Part shown: positions 18,110 to 27,916 of the stretch, piece after piece
Numbering within the stretch: position 1 is the first letter of the stretch
Layout: every line of letters starts with the position of its first letter
DNA from: an uncultured Chloroflexota bacterium
GTDB lineage: Bacteria; Chloroflexota; UBA11872; VXNJ01
DNA: 64,000 bases
Direction of reading: 5' to 3'
NCBI GenBank assembly: GCA_913043205.1
Contig: CAJWLF010000009.1
Span: 1-64,000, forward strand
Program-made: the position numbers and the translations under genes
Notes under the pieces: generated by a model
Database searches by the model: none
Seen by the model: the letters and a program-made list of their open reading frames with translations, nothing else
Told to the model about the DNA's origin: nothing

Positions 18110-19582
18110 TTAGCGGCCTACGTGCATAGACATGGTCATGGCGCTTGCCGGGAGAGTGGTGGCACCCATTAAATGCTTATCTATGCCCCTTGCTGCGTCG
18201 CGTCCTTGTGCAATAGCCCATACCACTAGAGACATACCGCGGTTTACGTCGCCAGCTCCAAAAACTCCGTCTGTTGAGGTCATCATATTATGATCTAGTG
18301 ATAGCATGTTACGGGTGTCTAATTTTGTGCCAAGCTGATCTATGATTGATTCTCCACTAGGACCACCAAAACCTATCGCAACAAAAATTAGATCGACAGC
18401 TAGGTCGAATTCTGAATTTGGAACCCGTATCATTTCGGGACGGCCTCTATGATCAGGCTCGCCCCAATCTAAGCGGACTGCTTGAAGGCCTTCTACCTTG
18501 TCGGTGCCGATAATCTTTTTAGCAAGAACATTGAATGTGCGTATTCCTCCCTCATCATGTGCTGGTGTAGTTCGAGTGCGCATGATGAGGGGCCAGTATG
18601 GCCACGGATTATCCGTTGTCCGCTCTTCTGGCCATTCATGGATATCAAACTGATGTACCTCTTTTGCCCTCTGACGATGAGCGGTTCCTAGACAATCTGC
18701 TGCAGTATCACCTCCCCCTAAAATTACGACAGATTTCCCTGCAGCACTTATCAACTGATCGTCAGGTATCATTTCCCCTTGATTAATACGTATTTGTTGG
18801 CACAGATAATCCATTGCGTAAACGACGCCTGGCAAATCGCTCCCAGGTATGCTTAATTGACGAGGGTAATTACTACCAGTTGCCAAACATACAGAATCGA
18901 ATCGGGACAATAACTCGTCTCCATCAACATCAATACCGACATTGACGTTGGTTTTGAATTCAATTCCCTCAGCTTCTAGTTGTTTTATGCGTCTGAACAC
19001 GATTTCCTTATCTAATTTGAAATCAGGTATGCCAAGTGTTAGGAGGCCTCCTAGGTAACTGTCGCGTTCAAACACTACTACTTTGTGGCCGACACTATTT
19101 AGTTGTTGGGCTGCTGCTAACCCTGCGGGGCCAGACCCGATCACGGCGACTGATTTACCGGTTCTTTCTATAGGGCTTCTATCCATCAGGTTGTTTGCGA
19201 ACCCGTATTCAGCGATTTCTCGTTCGACGTGTTCGATAGTGACCGGATCTTCGTTGATAGCTAGTACACAGGCTTCTTCACAAGGAGCCGGGCATATACG
19301 TCCGGTGAATTCCGGGAAATTATTCGTGGCCAAAAGCGACTGGACAGCCTTGCCCCATTGATTAGCATAAACGTGGTGATTCCAATCGGGGATGAGATTT
19401 CCTAAAGGGCATCCTGTGTGGCAAAAAGGCACGCCACAGCCCATGCAGCGACCAGCTTGATTGACAGCATCCTTAGTGGGCCAATCCTTGTATATTTCTT
19501 CCCAATCCTGCACTCGTTCGCCAACATCCCTTTTGGGTGTTGGGCGGCGTGGGTGTTCTAGAAATCCTGTTGGCTTACCCGT
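18110..19582 (-). CDS. gltD: Glutamate synthase small (beta) subunit, probable ACG start
   Basis: FAD/NADPH-binding subunit that feeds electrons to GltB for L-glutamate synthesis from glutamine and 2-oxoglutarate. Seen: the two [4Fe-4S] cysteine groups CMGCGVPFCHTGC and CPAPCEEAC, the FAD site GSGPAGLAAAQQL, and the NADPH site GGGDTAADCLG. The first canonical start (GTG, 19511-19513) would remove a conserved N-terminal segment, GKPTGFLEHPRR. That segment is encoded in frame back to ACG at 19580-19582, exactly where homologues have ATG. The ACG lies 10 bases after GGAG and overlaps the gltB end by 8 bases. The product is 490 residues from ACG. Confidence 0.93.
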   Translation of the reverse strand, partial: TGKPTGFLEHPRRPTPKRDVGERVQDWEEIYKDWPTKDAVNQAGRCMGCGVPFCHTGCPLGNLIPDWNHHVYANQWGKAVQSLLATNNFPEFTGRICPAPCEEACVLAINEDPVTIEHVEREIAEYGFANNLMDRSPIERTGKSVAVIGSGPAGLAAAQQLNSVGHKVVVFERDSYLGGLLTLGIPDFKLDKEIVFRRIKQLEAEGIEFKTNVNVGIDVDGDELLSRFDSVCLATGSNYPRQLSIPGSDLPGVVYAMDYLCQQIRINQGEMIPDDQLISAAGKSVVILGGGDTAADCLGTAHRQRAKEVHQFDIHEWPEERTTDNPWPYWPLIMRTRTTPAHDEGGIRTFNVLAKKIIGTDKVEGLQAVRLDWGEPDHRGRPEMIRVPNSEFDLAVDLIFVAIGFGGPSGESIIDQLGTKLDTRNMLSLDHNMMTSTDGVFGAGDVNRGMSLVVWAIAQGRDAARGIDKHLMGATTLPASAMTMSMHVGR

Positions 19583-22500
19583 TTTTAATCAACTCCATGG
19601 TGTGAGCGGTTTCATCCTCTGTACGTGCTGCTCGCTCTGCTAACACTCTCTTGTATTCGCGAGGAGCAACTTTGACGAATCTGGACAGTGATACCCGCCA
19701 GTCAGAAAGGATGTCAGCCGCTAATTTACTGCCAGTATGGTGCTCGTGTTCACAAAGAAGCGCCCGTAACTGGACCTCATCATCGTTGCAAATAGGGTCT
19801 AAGTCTACCATTTCGTGATTGCAGAATTTTGCAAAATCGCCGGATCTATCATATACGTATGCCGTGCCTCCGCTCATCCCTGCTGCGAAATTTCTTCCCG
19901 TAGATCCTAATACTACTACTACTCCCCCGGTCATATATTCGCAGCCGTGGTCGCCTATTCCTTCAACGACCGCTCTCGCTCCGGAGTTACGTACTGCGAA
20001 TCTTTCACCCGCTCGTCCGTTCACAAATAATTCGCCTCCAGTTGCTCCATATAGTACGACATTGCCAACAACTATATTGTCTTCGGATGGAAAAGTTGCC
20101 GAAGGTGACGGTTTTAAAACCAATCTTCCACCACCCATTCCTTTTCCAAAATAATCATTGGCATCTCCGATTACTGACGCCGATATGCCCTCTGCTAAAA
20201 AGGCCCCAAAGCTCTGTCCAGCAGACCCTGTGAAATTGATAGTTATAGTGTTTGGTGGCAAGCCTTCCTTACCGAATTGCTTTGCAATTGTTCCGCTTAG
20301 CATTGTCAGCGCACATCGATTGTGAGTTTCTATATCTAGTTCTAAGGCTACTTGACTCCCGTCTTTCAAGGCTGGGGTTGAAGCGGCAATAATTTGATTG
20401 TCCAGGGCGTTCTCGATGCCATGATCTTGTCTAATCTGCTTGTACCTTCCGACGGATTCTGGTGCTTCTACAACATGTAGCAATCGTGACAGGTCTAATT
20501 GTTTTGCTTTCCAAAAATCTATATCACCTCTTGGCTTTAGCCTGTCGACCCGACCTACCATTTCGTTCATCGTACGAAACCCTAACGAGGCCATCAGTTC
20601 GCGAACGTGTCTAGCAACCATAAAGAAATAATTCACAACTGCCTCTGGTTTTCCTGCAAACCTTGCCCTCAATATCGGATCTTGGGTGGCTACTCCGACG
20701 GAGCAAGTGTTGAGATGGCATTTTCTTAACATTATGCAACCTAATGTAATTAGTGGAACTGTCGAAAATCCAAATTCTTCGGCTCCCAGCATGCACGCTA
20801 TAGCTACGTCGCGCCCGGTCTTTAACTGGCCGTCAGTTTGTACAGTTATTCGACTACGTAGATCATTTTCGACGAGGACTTGGTGTGCCTCCGCTAATCC
20901 TAGCTCCCAAGGCAATCCAGCATTCTTTATAGAGCTCCAGGGGGATGCTCCAGTTCCTCCAGAGTCACCACTAATCAACACGACATCTGCAAAAGCTTTG
21001 GCCACTCCAGCCGCGATTGTTCCTACGCCTACTTCGGATACTAGTTTCACATTGATCCTAGCTAACGGATTTACATTTTTTAGGTCGTGAATCAATTGAG
21101 CAAGGTCTTCAATAGAGTATATGTCATGGTGTGGAGGGGGTGATATCAGTTCGACCCCCGGGGTGGAGCCTCGTATCCACCCTATATACTCGTCGATTTT
21201 ACCACCGGGTAACTGTCCTCCCTCACCGGGTTTGCTACCTTGGGCCATCTTGATCTGAATATCCGATGCATTTGCAAGGTAGTGTGCGGTTACTCCAAAT
21301 CGTCCAGAAGCAACTTGTTTCATGGCACTGTTTCTCCATTTACCATCGCTGTCCGCCTCGAATCGACGGTGGTCTTCCCCTCCTTCCCCCGTGTTGCTTT
21401 TAGCCCCCATAGAATTCATAGCTATTGCGAGTGTTTCATGGGCTTCCTTGCTTATCGCCCCCAAAGAAATACCGCCGGTAGAGAACCGTTTCACAATTTC
21501 GGCTTCGGTCTCAACCTCTTCTAGTGGAATCGGTGTTGCCAGACAATCAAATTGAAGAAGTCCACGTATAGTTGAGTGATGCCTATCCTCTGAATCACAT
21601 AAATCGGCAAATTTGTTGTAAGAATCCTGACGGTTTTGTGAAGCCGCCTCTTGTAGAAGCGCTATGGATGTAGGGCTCAACATATGATGTTCCCCATCTC
21701 GGTACCATTGAAAGAATCCCCCCGGGGTTAGGGAGGTATCATCTATTGATTTTCGTGTCGGGAATGCGTTTTTATGGTGCTGACGGCATTCTTTCTGTAG
21801 GTGCTCAAGTTTAATCCCACCTATTCGAGATGAAGTCCACGTGAAATATTTATCGATCAAATCCTGGTGTAGTCCAACGGCCTCGAATATTTGTGCTCCA
21901 CGATAACTTGCTAATGTCGAAATGCCCATTTTGGACATGATTTTCAAAATACCTTTTTGAACAGATTTTGTGTAGGATGTCATGGCTTTTTGCGGATCAG
22001 AGATAATGTCTCCCTGACGACATAAATTTTCAATAGTCTCTAAGGCTAGATAGGGATTGACTGCGGCGGCCCCGTAACCCAGTAGGGTGGCGTACTGATG
22101 AACATCTCTCACTTCACCAGTTTCTGCGATTAGTGAAGTTTTCATTCGCAGTCCTTCTCGTATCAAATGATGGTGTATACCAGCAACTGCTAGCAGAATA
22201 GGGATTCGCATGTGATCTCTGTCGACGCCTTGGTCGGAAATGATTAGAAGTGTGTGTCCTTGATTGACTGCGAGAGAGGCTTCTGCGCAGATGGAATCCA
22301 TCGCATTTGCGAATGTTGCATCCTCTTCACGTATGTCGACTGTAGCCGATATCGTCTTCGCCATAAAGCCTGGCTCATTAAGCTCTTTTAACGATCCGAT
22401 TTGATCGTTTGTCAGCACAGGTGAATTCAGCTTAATTCTACGACAATGTTTGGGAGTGTCCGTCAGCAAATTTTGTTCAGCGCCTATATAAGTATCTAAC

Positions 22501-24143
22501 GACGTTACTAGTTCTTCCCTGATGGCATCCAATGGTGGATTTGTAACCTGGGCAAACAATTGCTTGAAATAATTGAATAACATTTGTGGGCGGTCTGACA
22601 GCACTGCCAAGGGTGTATCTAGTCCCATCGAGCCTATAGGCTCGATGCCATTAATTGCCATCGGGCTTACGATTTGGTTGACGTCTTCTTCGGTGAAGCC
22701 GAATGCTCGTTGGCGAGCAATAAGCGAAGGGAAGTCAGGTTTGTATACTTCGCATGGCTTGGGTAAAGACTCCAGCAAGGTTCTGTTGTCTGCTAGCCAG
22801 TCTCCGTATGGCCTATGTTTAGATAAATCTGATTTAAGTTCGTCGTCGTCGATTATTCTTCCCTGAGCCGGGTCAACAAGGAACATTTTCCCTGGGCTGA
22901 GACGCCCTCGGTATTTGATGGTTGAAGGGTCTAGGTCTAATGCACCGGTTTCAGAGCCCATTACTAACAGCCCGTCGTGGGTTACTGTGTAGCGGAAGGG
23001 ACGTAATCCGTTGCGGTCAAGAATCGCTGCTATTTGGTTTCCGTCGGTTGCTACGATTAATGCTGGCCCGTCCCAGGGTTCCATCAAGCATGCGTGGTAC
23101 TCATAATAATCGCGCTTTTCCTGAGCCATGTGCGGATGTTTTTCCCAAGCTTCGGGAATCATCATCGATAAAGCGTGTGCTAATGAGCGGCCGCCTCGCA
23201 AAAGTAGCTCCAACACGTTGTCAAACGCTGCTGTGTCACTTGCGTCTGGCGTTATTATTGGAAACAAATTTGTGAGTTCACTGTCGAATTCTGATGACGC
23301 TAGTAGTCCTTGTCGGGCAATCATCCAATTCATGTTGCCCCGGAGTGTGTTTATTTCCCCATTGTGTACTACATGTCTATAGGGATGCGCTAGCTTCCAA
23401 GAACCGAGTGTGTTTGTGCTAAATCGAGAGTGCACTACTCCGAAGCTACTGACGAAATCTTCTTGTTGTAGGTCGGTGTAGAAAGCCGATACTTGGTCTG
23501 CGATCAACATGCCCTTGTAAACAATTTGCGTGCTGGACAGGCTGCAGATATAGAAATCTTCTATATGATGGCCACCAATATTTCGGACACGTTGTTCTAC
23601 AAGTTTTCTGATTATGTATAGCTTTAGTTCGAATGACGTATCGGCTTCTTCTTTTTTTGAGTTGCCTATAAAGACTTGCATGATTGTTGGCATGCGAGTT
23701 CTGGCTGTTGTACCGATGGTTGTTTTATCGATTGGCACTTGTCGCCATCCCAGCAATACTAGGTCTTGCTCGTAGATTATTTCGTTAAAAGCATTTTGGC
23801 ACTGTCGTTGCATCTTGGGGTCTTTAGGCAAGAACACTATGCCGACGCCGTATTCGCCTGGATCTGGCATCGAAAAACCTTCTTGAAGGCATTGTTTTTG
23901 GAAGAGACTGTGCGGTATTTGAGTTGTAATACCAGCCCCGTCTCCTGTGAGAGGATCAGCGTTGCGAGCTCCTCTGTGAGCGAGGTTAGTCAATACTTGA
24001 AGGGCTTGGCTTACTGTGGTATGCGAGGCCAAACCATTGATGTCAGCTACAACTCCGACTCCACAAGCATCGCGTCCGTTAGGTGAATCGTTGAGACTTT
24101 TTGATCTTTTTATCGGATGTGAGTATGGATTCGGTTGTGTCAT
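19575..24143 (-). CDS. gltB: Glutamate synthase large (alpha) subunit
   Basis: A 1522-residue GOGAT large subunit. The N-terminal glutaminase (Ntn) domain has its nucleophile at C27 in DACGVGVVADING after a short propeptide. The FMN-binding synthase barrel carries HHDIYSIEDLAQLI and GGTGASPWSSIKNAG. The [3Fe-4S] cysteines are in CIMLRKCHLNTC. The C-terminal GXGXG beta-helix domain closes the protein (ARAVVEGIGDHGCEYM). It works with GltD, whose gene overlaps its end. ATG start, no clear Shine-Dalgarno sequence. Divergent from the thiolase gene across a ~280-base region. Confidence 0.97.
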   Translation of the reverse strand: MTQPNPYSHPIKRSKSLNDSPNGRDACGVGVVADINGLASHTTVSQALQVLTNLAHRGARNADPLTGDGAGITTQIPHSLFQKQCLQEGFSMPDPGEYGVGIVFLPKDPKMQRQCQNAFNEIIYEQDLVLLGWRQVPIDKTTIGTTARTRMPTIMQVFIGNSKKEEADTSFELKLYIIRKLVEQRVRNIGGHHIEDFYICSLSSTQIVYKGMLIADQVSAFYTDLQQEDFVSSFGVVHSRFSTNTLGSWKLAHPYRHVVHNGEINTLRGNMNWMIARQGLLASSEFDSELTNLFPIITPDASDTAAFDNVLELLLRGGRSLAHALSMMIPEAWEKHPHMAQEKRDYYEYHACLMEPWDGPALIVATDGNQIAAILDRNGLRPFRYTVTHDGLLVMGSETGALDLDPSTIKYRGRLSPGKMFLVDPAQGRIIDDDELKSDLSKHRPYGDWLADNRTLLESLPKPCEVYKPDFPSLIARQRAFGFTEEDVNQIVSPMAINGIEPIGSMGLDTPLAVLSDRPQMLFNYFKQLFAQVTNPPLDAIREELVTSLDTYIGAEQNLLTDTPKHCRRIKLNSPVLTNDQIGSLKELNEPGFMAKTISATVDIREEDATFANAMDSICAEASLAVNQGHTLLIISDQGVDRDHMRIPILLAVAGIHHHLIREGLRMKTSLIAETGEVRDVHQYATLLGYGAAAVNPYLALETIENLCRQGDIISDPQKAMTSYTKSVQKGILKIMSKMGISTLASYRGAQIFEAVGLHQDLIDKYFTWTSSRIGGIKLEHLQKECRQHHKNAFPTRKSIDDTSLTPGGFFQWYRDGEHHMLSPTSIALLQEAASQNRQDSYNKFADLCDSEDRHHSTIRGLLQFDCLATPIPLEEVETEAEIVKRFSTGGISLGAISKEAHETLAIAMNSMGAKSNTGEGGEDHRRFEADSDGKWRNSAMKQVASGRFGVTAHYLANASDIQIKMAQGSKPGEGGQLPGGKIDEYIGWIRGSTPGVELISPPPHHDIYSIEDLAQLIHDLKNVNPLARINVKLVSEVGVGTIAAGVAKAFADVVLISGDSGGTGASPWSSIKNAGLPWELGLAEAHQVLVENDLRSRITVQTDGQLKTGRDVAIACMLGAEEFGFSTVPLITLGCIMLRKCHLNTCSVGVATQDPILRARFAGKPEAVVNYFFMVARHVRELMASLGFRTMNEMVGRVDRLKPRGDIDFWKAKQLDLSRLLHVVEAPESVGRYKQIRQDHGIENALDNQIIAASTPALKDGSQVALELDIETHNRCALTMLSGTIAKQFGKEGLPPNTITINFTGSAGQSFGAFLAEGISASVIGDANDYFGKGMGGGRLVLKPSPSATFPSEDNIVVGNVVLYGATGGELFVNGRAGERFAVRNSGARAVVEGIGDHGCEYMTGGVVVVLGSTGRNFAAGMSGGTAYVYDRSGDFAKFCNHEMVDLDPICNDDEVQLRALLCEHEHHTGSKLAADILSDWRVSLSRFVKVAPREYKRVLAERAARTEDETAHTMELIKNG

Positions 24144-24282
24144 TAAGCTATTTAATTATTTCTAGTTCTATCTTACTGTTTTGACAAAAACGTCGTTAGG
24201 ACCAATTCCCGCTTAGACTGAATAAAGTCGAAGGTTCTGAGACTTTACACGAAATATGGCTGTATGCGTGTGATTTCGCATG

Positions 24283-24298
24283 TATATTCATGAATATA
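24283..24298. promoter_or_regulatory. 16-base perfect palindrome between gltB and the thiolase gene
   Basis: TATATTCATGAATATA is a perfect inverted repeat in the divergent region between gltB and the acetyl-CoA acyltransferase gene, a natural place for an operator acting on either. Its 10-base core recurs at 12845-12854. I could not place -35/-10 boxes here with confidence; the rest of 24144-24425 shows nothing recognisable. Confidence 0.35.
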
Positions 24299-24425
24299 TC
24301 CGTCGCTATTGTGTCGTCTTTGCAGTAGTCTTCACCCTCTGGAGAGACGTCCTTTGCGCAAAATGTTTATGCTTGTAAGGATGTAGAAGCAGTTGCCACA
24401 TTGATATTAAGTATCACTAGATTAC

Positions 24426-25640
24426 TTGGTCGGGAGAAAACTACTGGAACGAATAGCGATTGTATCTGGAGTCAGGACTCCTGTAGGTAGATTTGGCGGG
24501 AGCCTGAAGAATGTTCAGGCTTCTAGTCTGGCTGCATCCGTTTTGCGTGAATGCATCCGACGAGCAAATATAGATGCTGGTGAAGTAGACGAGGTCATTA
24601 TGGGGCATGTTCTGGTGAATGGAGAGACTCCGAATGTAGCTCGTATCGCATTGCTTGAAGCTGGATTTCCGGTGTCCGTTCCTGCATATTCCCTGGATAG
24701 ACAGTGTGGATCAGGGCTCCAGTCAGTTCTGAATGGTGCAATGCAAATTAGTACAGGGCAAGCTTCTATAGTTTTAGCTGGTGGTGTGGAGAGCGAAAGT
24801 AATGCTGAGTACTACTTGGCTGGGGCCAGATGGGGGTTGCGTTTTGGATCGAGAGACCTCAAGGATAGATTGCAAGGAACAGATACCATGGTGTCGTGCC
24901 CTTCCCATTATTCAGACGTAGGAGGGATGTTGGATACTGCAGAGCGTCTTGCTAATCAATATCGCATTTCGCGCCAAAGACAGGATGAATTTGCTTTGCT
25001 GTCACATCAGAAAGCCGTGTCCGCTGTGGCGAATGGTATTTTTACGGATGAAATTCTGCCGATTAGCAAAGATGAAACTGGTGAAGAGGAGGGTGTATTG
25101 AGTCGGGATGAGCATCCTAGACCTGATACCTCTATTGAAAAACTTGCTAGTTTAAAGCCATTAAGGCAGGGAGGTACGGTTACTGCTGGTAATGCGTCAG
25201 GCATCAATGATGGAGCGGCTGCAGTTTTATTGATGACGGAAACCATGGCGAAAGACCGTGGGTTAGAACCGTTAGGCTACGTAGGGCAATGGTCGGTGGT
25301 TGGTACCCATCCAGGGGTTATGGGCATAGGGCCTGCTGTAGCGATACGTGATTTACTTGGGAAGGCAAGGCGATCACTCGAAGATGTTAGCCTCATTGAG
25401 TTAAATGAGGCTTTTGCTGCACAGGCATTGGCGGTACTAGATGAACTCGATGTTTATGACTACTCAAATGTGAATGTGAATGGCTCAGGCATATCGCTTG
25501 GCCACCCTCTTGGTGCGACTGGTGCACGTATTCTTGTATCACTCGTCTACGAAATGCGGAGAAGAGACTCGAAAATAGCCATAGAGAGCATGTGTATAGG
25601 AGGAGGGATGGGACTTGCGGCATTTATTGAGAGAGATTAA
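24426..25640 (+). CDS. Acetyl-CoA C-acyltransferase / thiolase
   Basis: Thiolase II-type enzyme of up to 404 residues that condenses or cleaves acyl-CoA (acetoacetyl-CoA synthesis or beta-oxidation). The acylated cysteine is C94 in SLDRQCGSGLQS. The His general base is in GSGISLGHPLGATGARI and the second Cys is in CIGGGMGLAA. TTG 24426 is the first canonical start but has no ribosome site. A CTG at 24444 sits 7 bases after GGGAG (24432-24436) and would give the usual thiolase N-terminus ERIAIVSGVRTPVG. A biosynthetic versus degradative role cannot be decided; no acyl-CoA dehydrogenase is adjacent. Confidence 0.9.
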   Translation: MVGRKLLERIAIVSGVRTPVGRFGGSLKNVQASSLAASVLRECIRRANIDAGEVDEVIMGHVLVNGETPNVARIALLEAGFPVSVPAYSLDRQCGSGLQSVLNGAMQISTGQASIVLAGGVESESNAEYYLAGARWGLRFGSRDLKDRLQGTDTMVSCPSHYSDVGGMLDTAERLANQYRISRQRQDEFALLSHQKAVSAVANGIFTDEILPISKDETGEEEGVLSRDEHPRPDTSIEKLASLKPLRQGGTVTAGNASGINDGAAAVLLMTETMAKDRGLEPLGYVGQWSVVGTHPGVMGIGPAVAIRDLLGKARRSLEDVSLIELNEAFAAQALAVLDELDVYDYSNVNVNGSGISLGHPLGATGARILVSLVYEMRRRDSKIAIESMCIGGGMGLAAFIERD

Positions 25641-25657
25641 ATATTCTGTGAATAACC

Positions 25658-26464
25658 ATGGTGTCTGCGCATTGCGGACAGCCGAATTATTTTGGTTTGG
25701 AATCTAGTTTGGAAGCTACGACTAGAATTTGCATTGAGTTGGGTGACTCACAAAATCCAATATTGCTGCGTTGGGCAAATTGGCGGGAAAGCCGTCAGGT
25801 CATGTATGCCTTTCATTCATATGCCTTATTTACTGCTGAAGGTGTTGTAATAGTCGATCCTGTCTACCCCATAGATAGTTCTTTTGATCAATTGGTGGAC
25901 TTATTCGGGGGTGTGCCTACAGCAACTGTATTAACCAACGACATGCACGAGCGTGATGCCTATAAAATTCGCGATGACTATGGTACGCCTGTTTGGGCTC
26001 CTGAAGCGGCGGTTAGTGAAGACGACTCGGAACTGGAGGGGGTGCCAGACTACACATTTGCTGAAGAGGATAGCGTGCCTGGTGGAGTGAGTGGGATTTG
26101 CATAGATGGGCGGTTTGTTGGAGACACGATTATTCAGTGGAAGCCTGAACTACACTCGCGAATATTGTTCACTGGTGATGCGCTCAACGGTCCTGATGCT
26201 GATCCAACTATGCCTAGTCGAAAACCGCATCCTCGTAGTACCCCAGGGTTATATATGGGTGCCGGACGTCCATATTTGCAACATTCGGATCTTGACGCAA
26301 TGAAAGTCAGCTTGCATGCTCTGTTGAAGATGGACTTTGATTCAATTTGCGGTGCACATGGGCACCCTATCATGACTGGAGCCAAAGGTGCTCTTGGGAG
26401 GCTACTAGCCATAGATTGGGATTATTGTGTCAAAAAGGGACAGTTCCCTCGAGTGGATGTCTGA
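25658..26464 (+). CDS. Metallo-beta-lactamase-fold protein with degenerate metal motif
   Basis: A 268-residue protein with an MBL-like layout: a beta-strand with GVVIVDPVYP, then LTNDMHERDAYKIRDDYGTPVWAPEAA in place of the classic H-x-H-x-D-H segment, then FTGDAL (metal-bridging Asp region) and CGAHGHPI (terminal His). Because the first motif keeps only one His, ordinary di-zinc hydrolysis is doubtful. Function unknown. It begins 17 bases after the thiolase stop, so the two are probably co-transcribed. The ATG start has no strong ribosome site. Converges on rpoD. Confidence 0.7.
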   Translation: MVSAHCGQPNYFGLESSLEATTRICIELGDSQNPILLRWANWRESRQVMYAFHSYALFTAEGVVIVDPVYPIDSSFDQLVDLFGGVPTATVLTNDMHERDAYKIRDDYGTPVWAPEAAVSEDDSELEGVPDYTFAEEDSVPGGVSGICIDGRFVGDTIIQWKPELHSRILFTGDALNGPDADPTMPSRKPHPRSTPGLYMGAGRPYLQHSDLDAMKVSLHALLKMDFDSICGAHGHPIMTGAKGALGRLLAIDWDYCVKKGQFPRVDV

Positions 26465-26523
26465 CTCATAAGCAAATGTAACTAAATGACTTTCTTTGCA
26501 GAGTGACACCAATTAGCATGATT

Positions 26524-27861
26524 TCAATTGTCGAGATAATCTTTGAGCGATTGAGCTCGGCGCGGATGCCGTAGTTTTCGGAGGGCTTTTGCCTCTATTT
26601 GCCGAATTCGTTCGCGCGTAACTTCAAATTCTCTCCCTACTTCTTCAAGTGTTCGAGTTCTTCCATCATCGAGACCGAATCTCAGTTTAAGTACTTTCGT
26701 TTCCCTTTCTGATAGCGTGCCCAACACAGCCTCGACGGCTTCTCGTAGCATTTGATGAGAGGCTGCATCGGCAGGGGCCATAGTGGTCTGGTCTTCTATA
26801 AAATCGCCAAGATGGCTGTCTTCCTCTTCACCAATTGGCGTTTCCAGGGATACTGGCTGCTGAGATACCTTAATGATTTCTCTAACCTTTTCTGCCGTGA
26901 TGCCCATTTCTTTAGCGGTTTCTTCGGACGTTGGCTCTCGCCCTTTTTCCTGAAGGAGTCGGCGAGAGACTCTTACTAGCTTATTTATGGTTTCTACCAT
27001 GTGTACAGGAATACGTATAGTGCGGGCTTGGTCAGCTATTGATCTCGTAATGGCCTGTCTAATCCACCAAGTAGCGTATGTGCTGAATTTGTACCCTCGC
27101 CTGTAATCGAATTTCTCTACTGCTCGAATGAGTCCAATATTGCCTTCTTGGATTAGATCTAATAGAGACATCCCTCGTCCTATGTATTTTTTCGCCACAC
27201 TGACGACCAATCGTAGATTAGCTTGGATTAGACGTTCCCGAGCGGCCATGCTTCCGGCTTCCATCTTTTTGGCTAGAGTAACTTCTTCTTGTGCTGTCAG
27301 TAAGTTAACCCTTCCGATCTCCCTAAGATACATCCTGACCGGGTCATCGAGGGCGCCTGTTTCAAGAGCTTCTACAGTTGCATTACTTGGGACGCGCATT
27401 TGGCGCATCCTCATTTCTTCATCCTGGGCCTTTTGTTCTATTTCTGCTTGAGTCGGTTGATCTCCTTGTGCGTCATTATTCTTGCTCTCAGCTAGGACCT
27501 CTATGCCTTCGCTCATTAATTTTTGATACAGGGAATCAATCTGATCTATTTCTTCTTCAGCTTCTGGGAACACCTCTAATATGTCGTCATATGTGACGTA
27601 GCCTTGTTCCTTACCTTTGATCACGAGGTTTTCCATGTCTACAGTTAAATCACCAGTGCTTTCCAAACTACTTTCAACAACTGCGTTTGGATCTTCGGTA
27701 TCGTCTATAACTATTTCCTCAGAATCCGGTAAATGCTGGGAATCGTCACTCTCAACTAGTATCTCCTCGTCTTGAACCTCAGCTGAACCGAGCTCATCTA
27801 GGTGCGCTACCTGCTTTTTCTTTCTTTTGTTACTAGTTTTTTTTGCTGGTTTAGTTGCCAA
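26524..27861 (-). CDS. rpoD: RNA polymerase primary sigma factor (sigma-70, RpoD/SigA)
   Basis: Group 1 sigma factor of 445 residues. A lysine-rich then acidic N-terminus (1-150) is followed by region 1.1-like [16 protein letters not shown]. Region 1.2 is [14 protein letters not shown]. Regions 2.1-2.4 include [31 protein letters not shown]. Region 3 and 4.2 follow, ending [19 protein letters not shown]. The TTG start has AAGGAG 13 bases upstream, a long spacing; an in-frame ATA lies closer. It is directly downstream of dnaG (55-base gap), as in the classical macromolecular synthesis operon, though no rpsU gene is present. Confidence 0.97.
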   Translation of the reverse strand: MATKPAKKTSNKRKKKQVAHLDELGSAEVQDEEILVESDDSQHLPDSEEIVIDDTEDPNAVVESSLESTGDLTVDMENLVIKGKEQGYVTYDDILEVFPEAEEEIDQIDSLYQKLMSEGIEVLAESKNNDAQGDQPTQAEIEQKAQDEEMRMRQMRVPSNATVEALETGALDDPVRMYLREIGRVNLLTAQEEVTLAKKMEAGSMAARERLIQANLRLVVSVAKKYIGRGMSLLDLIQEGNIGLIRAVEKFDYRRGYKFSTYATWWIRQAITRSIADQARTIRIPVHMVETINKLVRVSRRLLQEKGREPTSEETAKEMGITAEKVREIIKVSQQPVSLETPIGEEEDSHLGDFIEDQTTMAPADAASHQMLREAVEAVLGTLSERETKVLKLRFGLDDGRTRTLEEVGREFEVTRERIRQIEAKALRKLRHPRRAQSLKDYLDN

Positions 27862-27916
27862 GGTGTGTATATATCTCCTTAAACGGCCTTATCCGTCAGA
27901 ACTATCGTCCCAAGAA

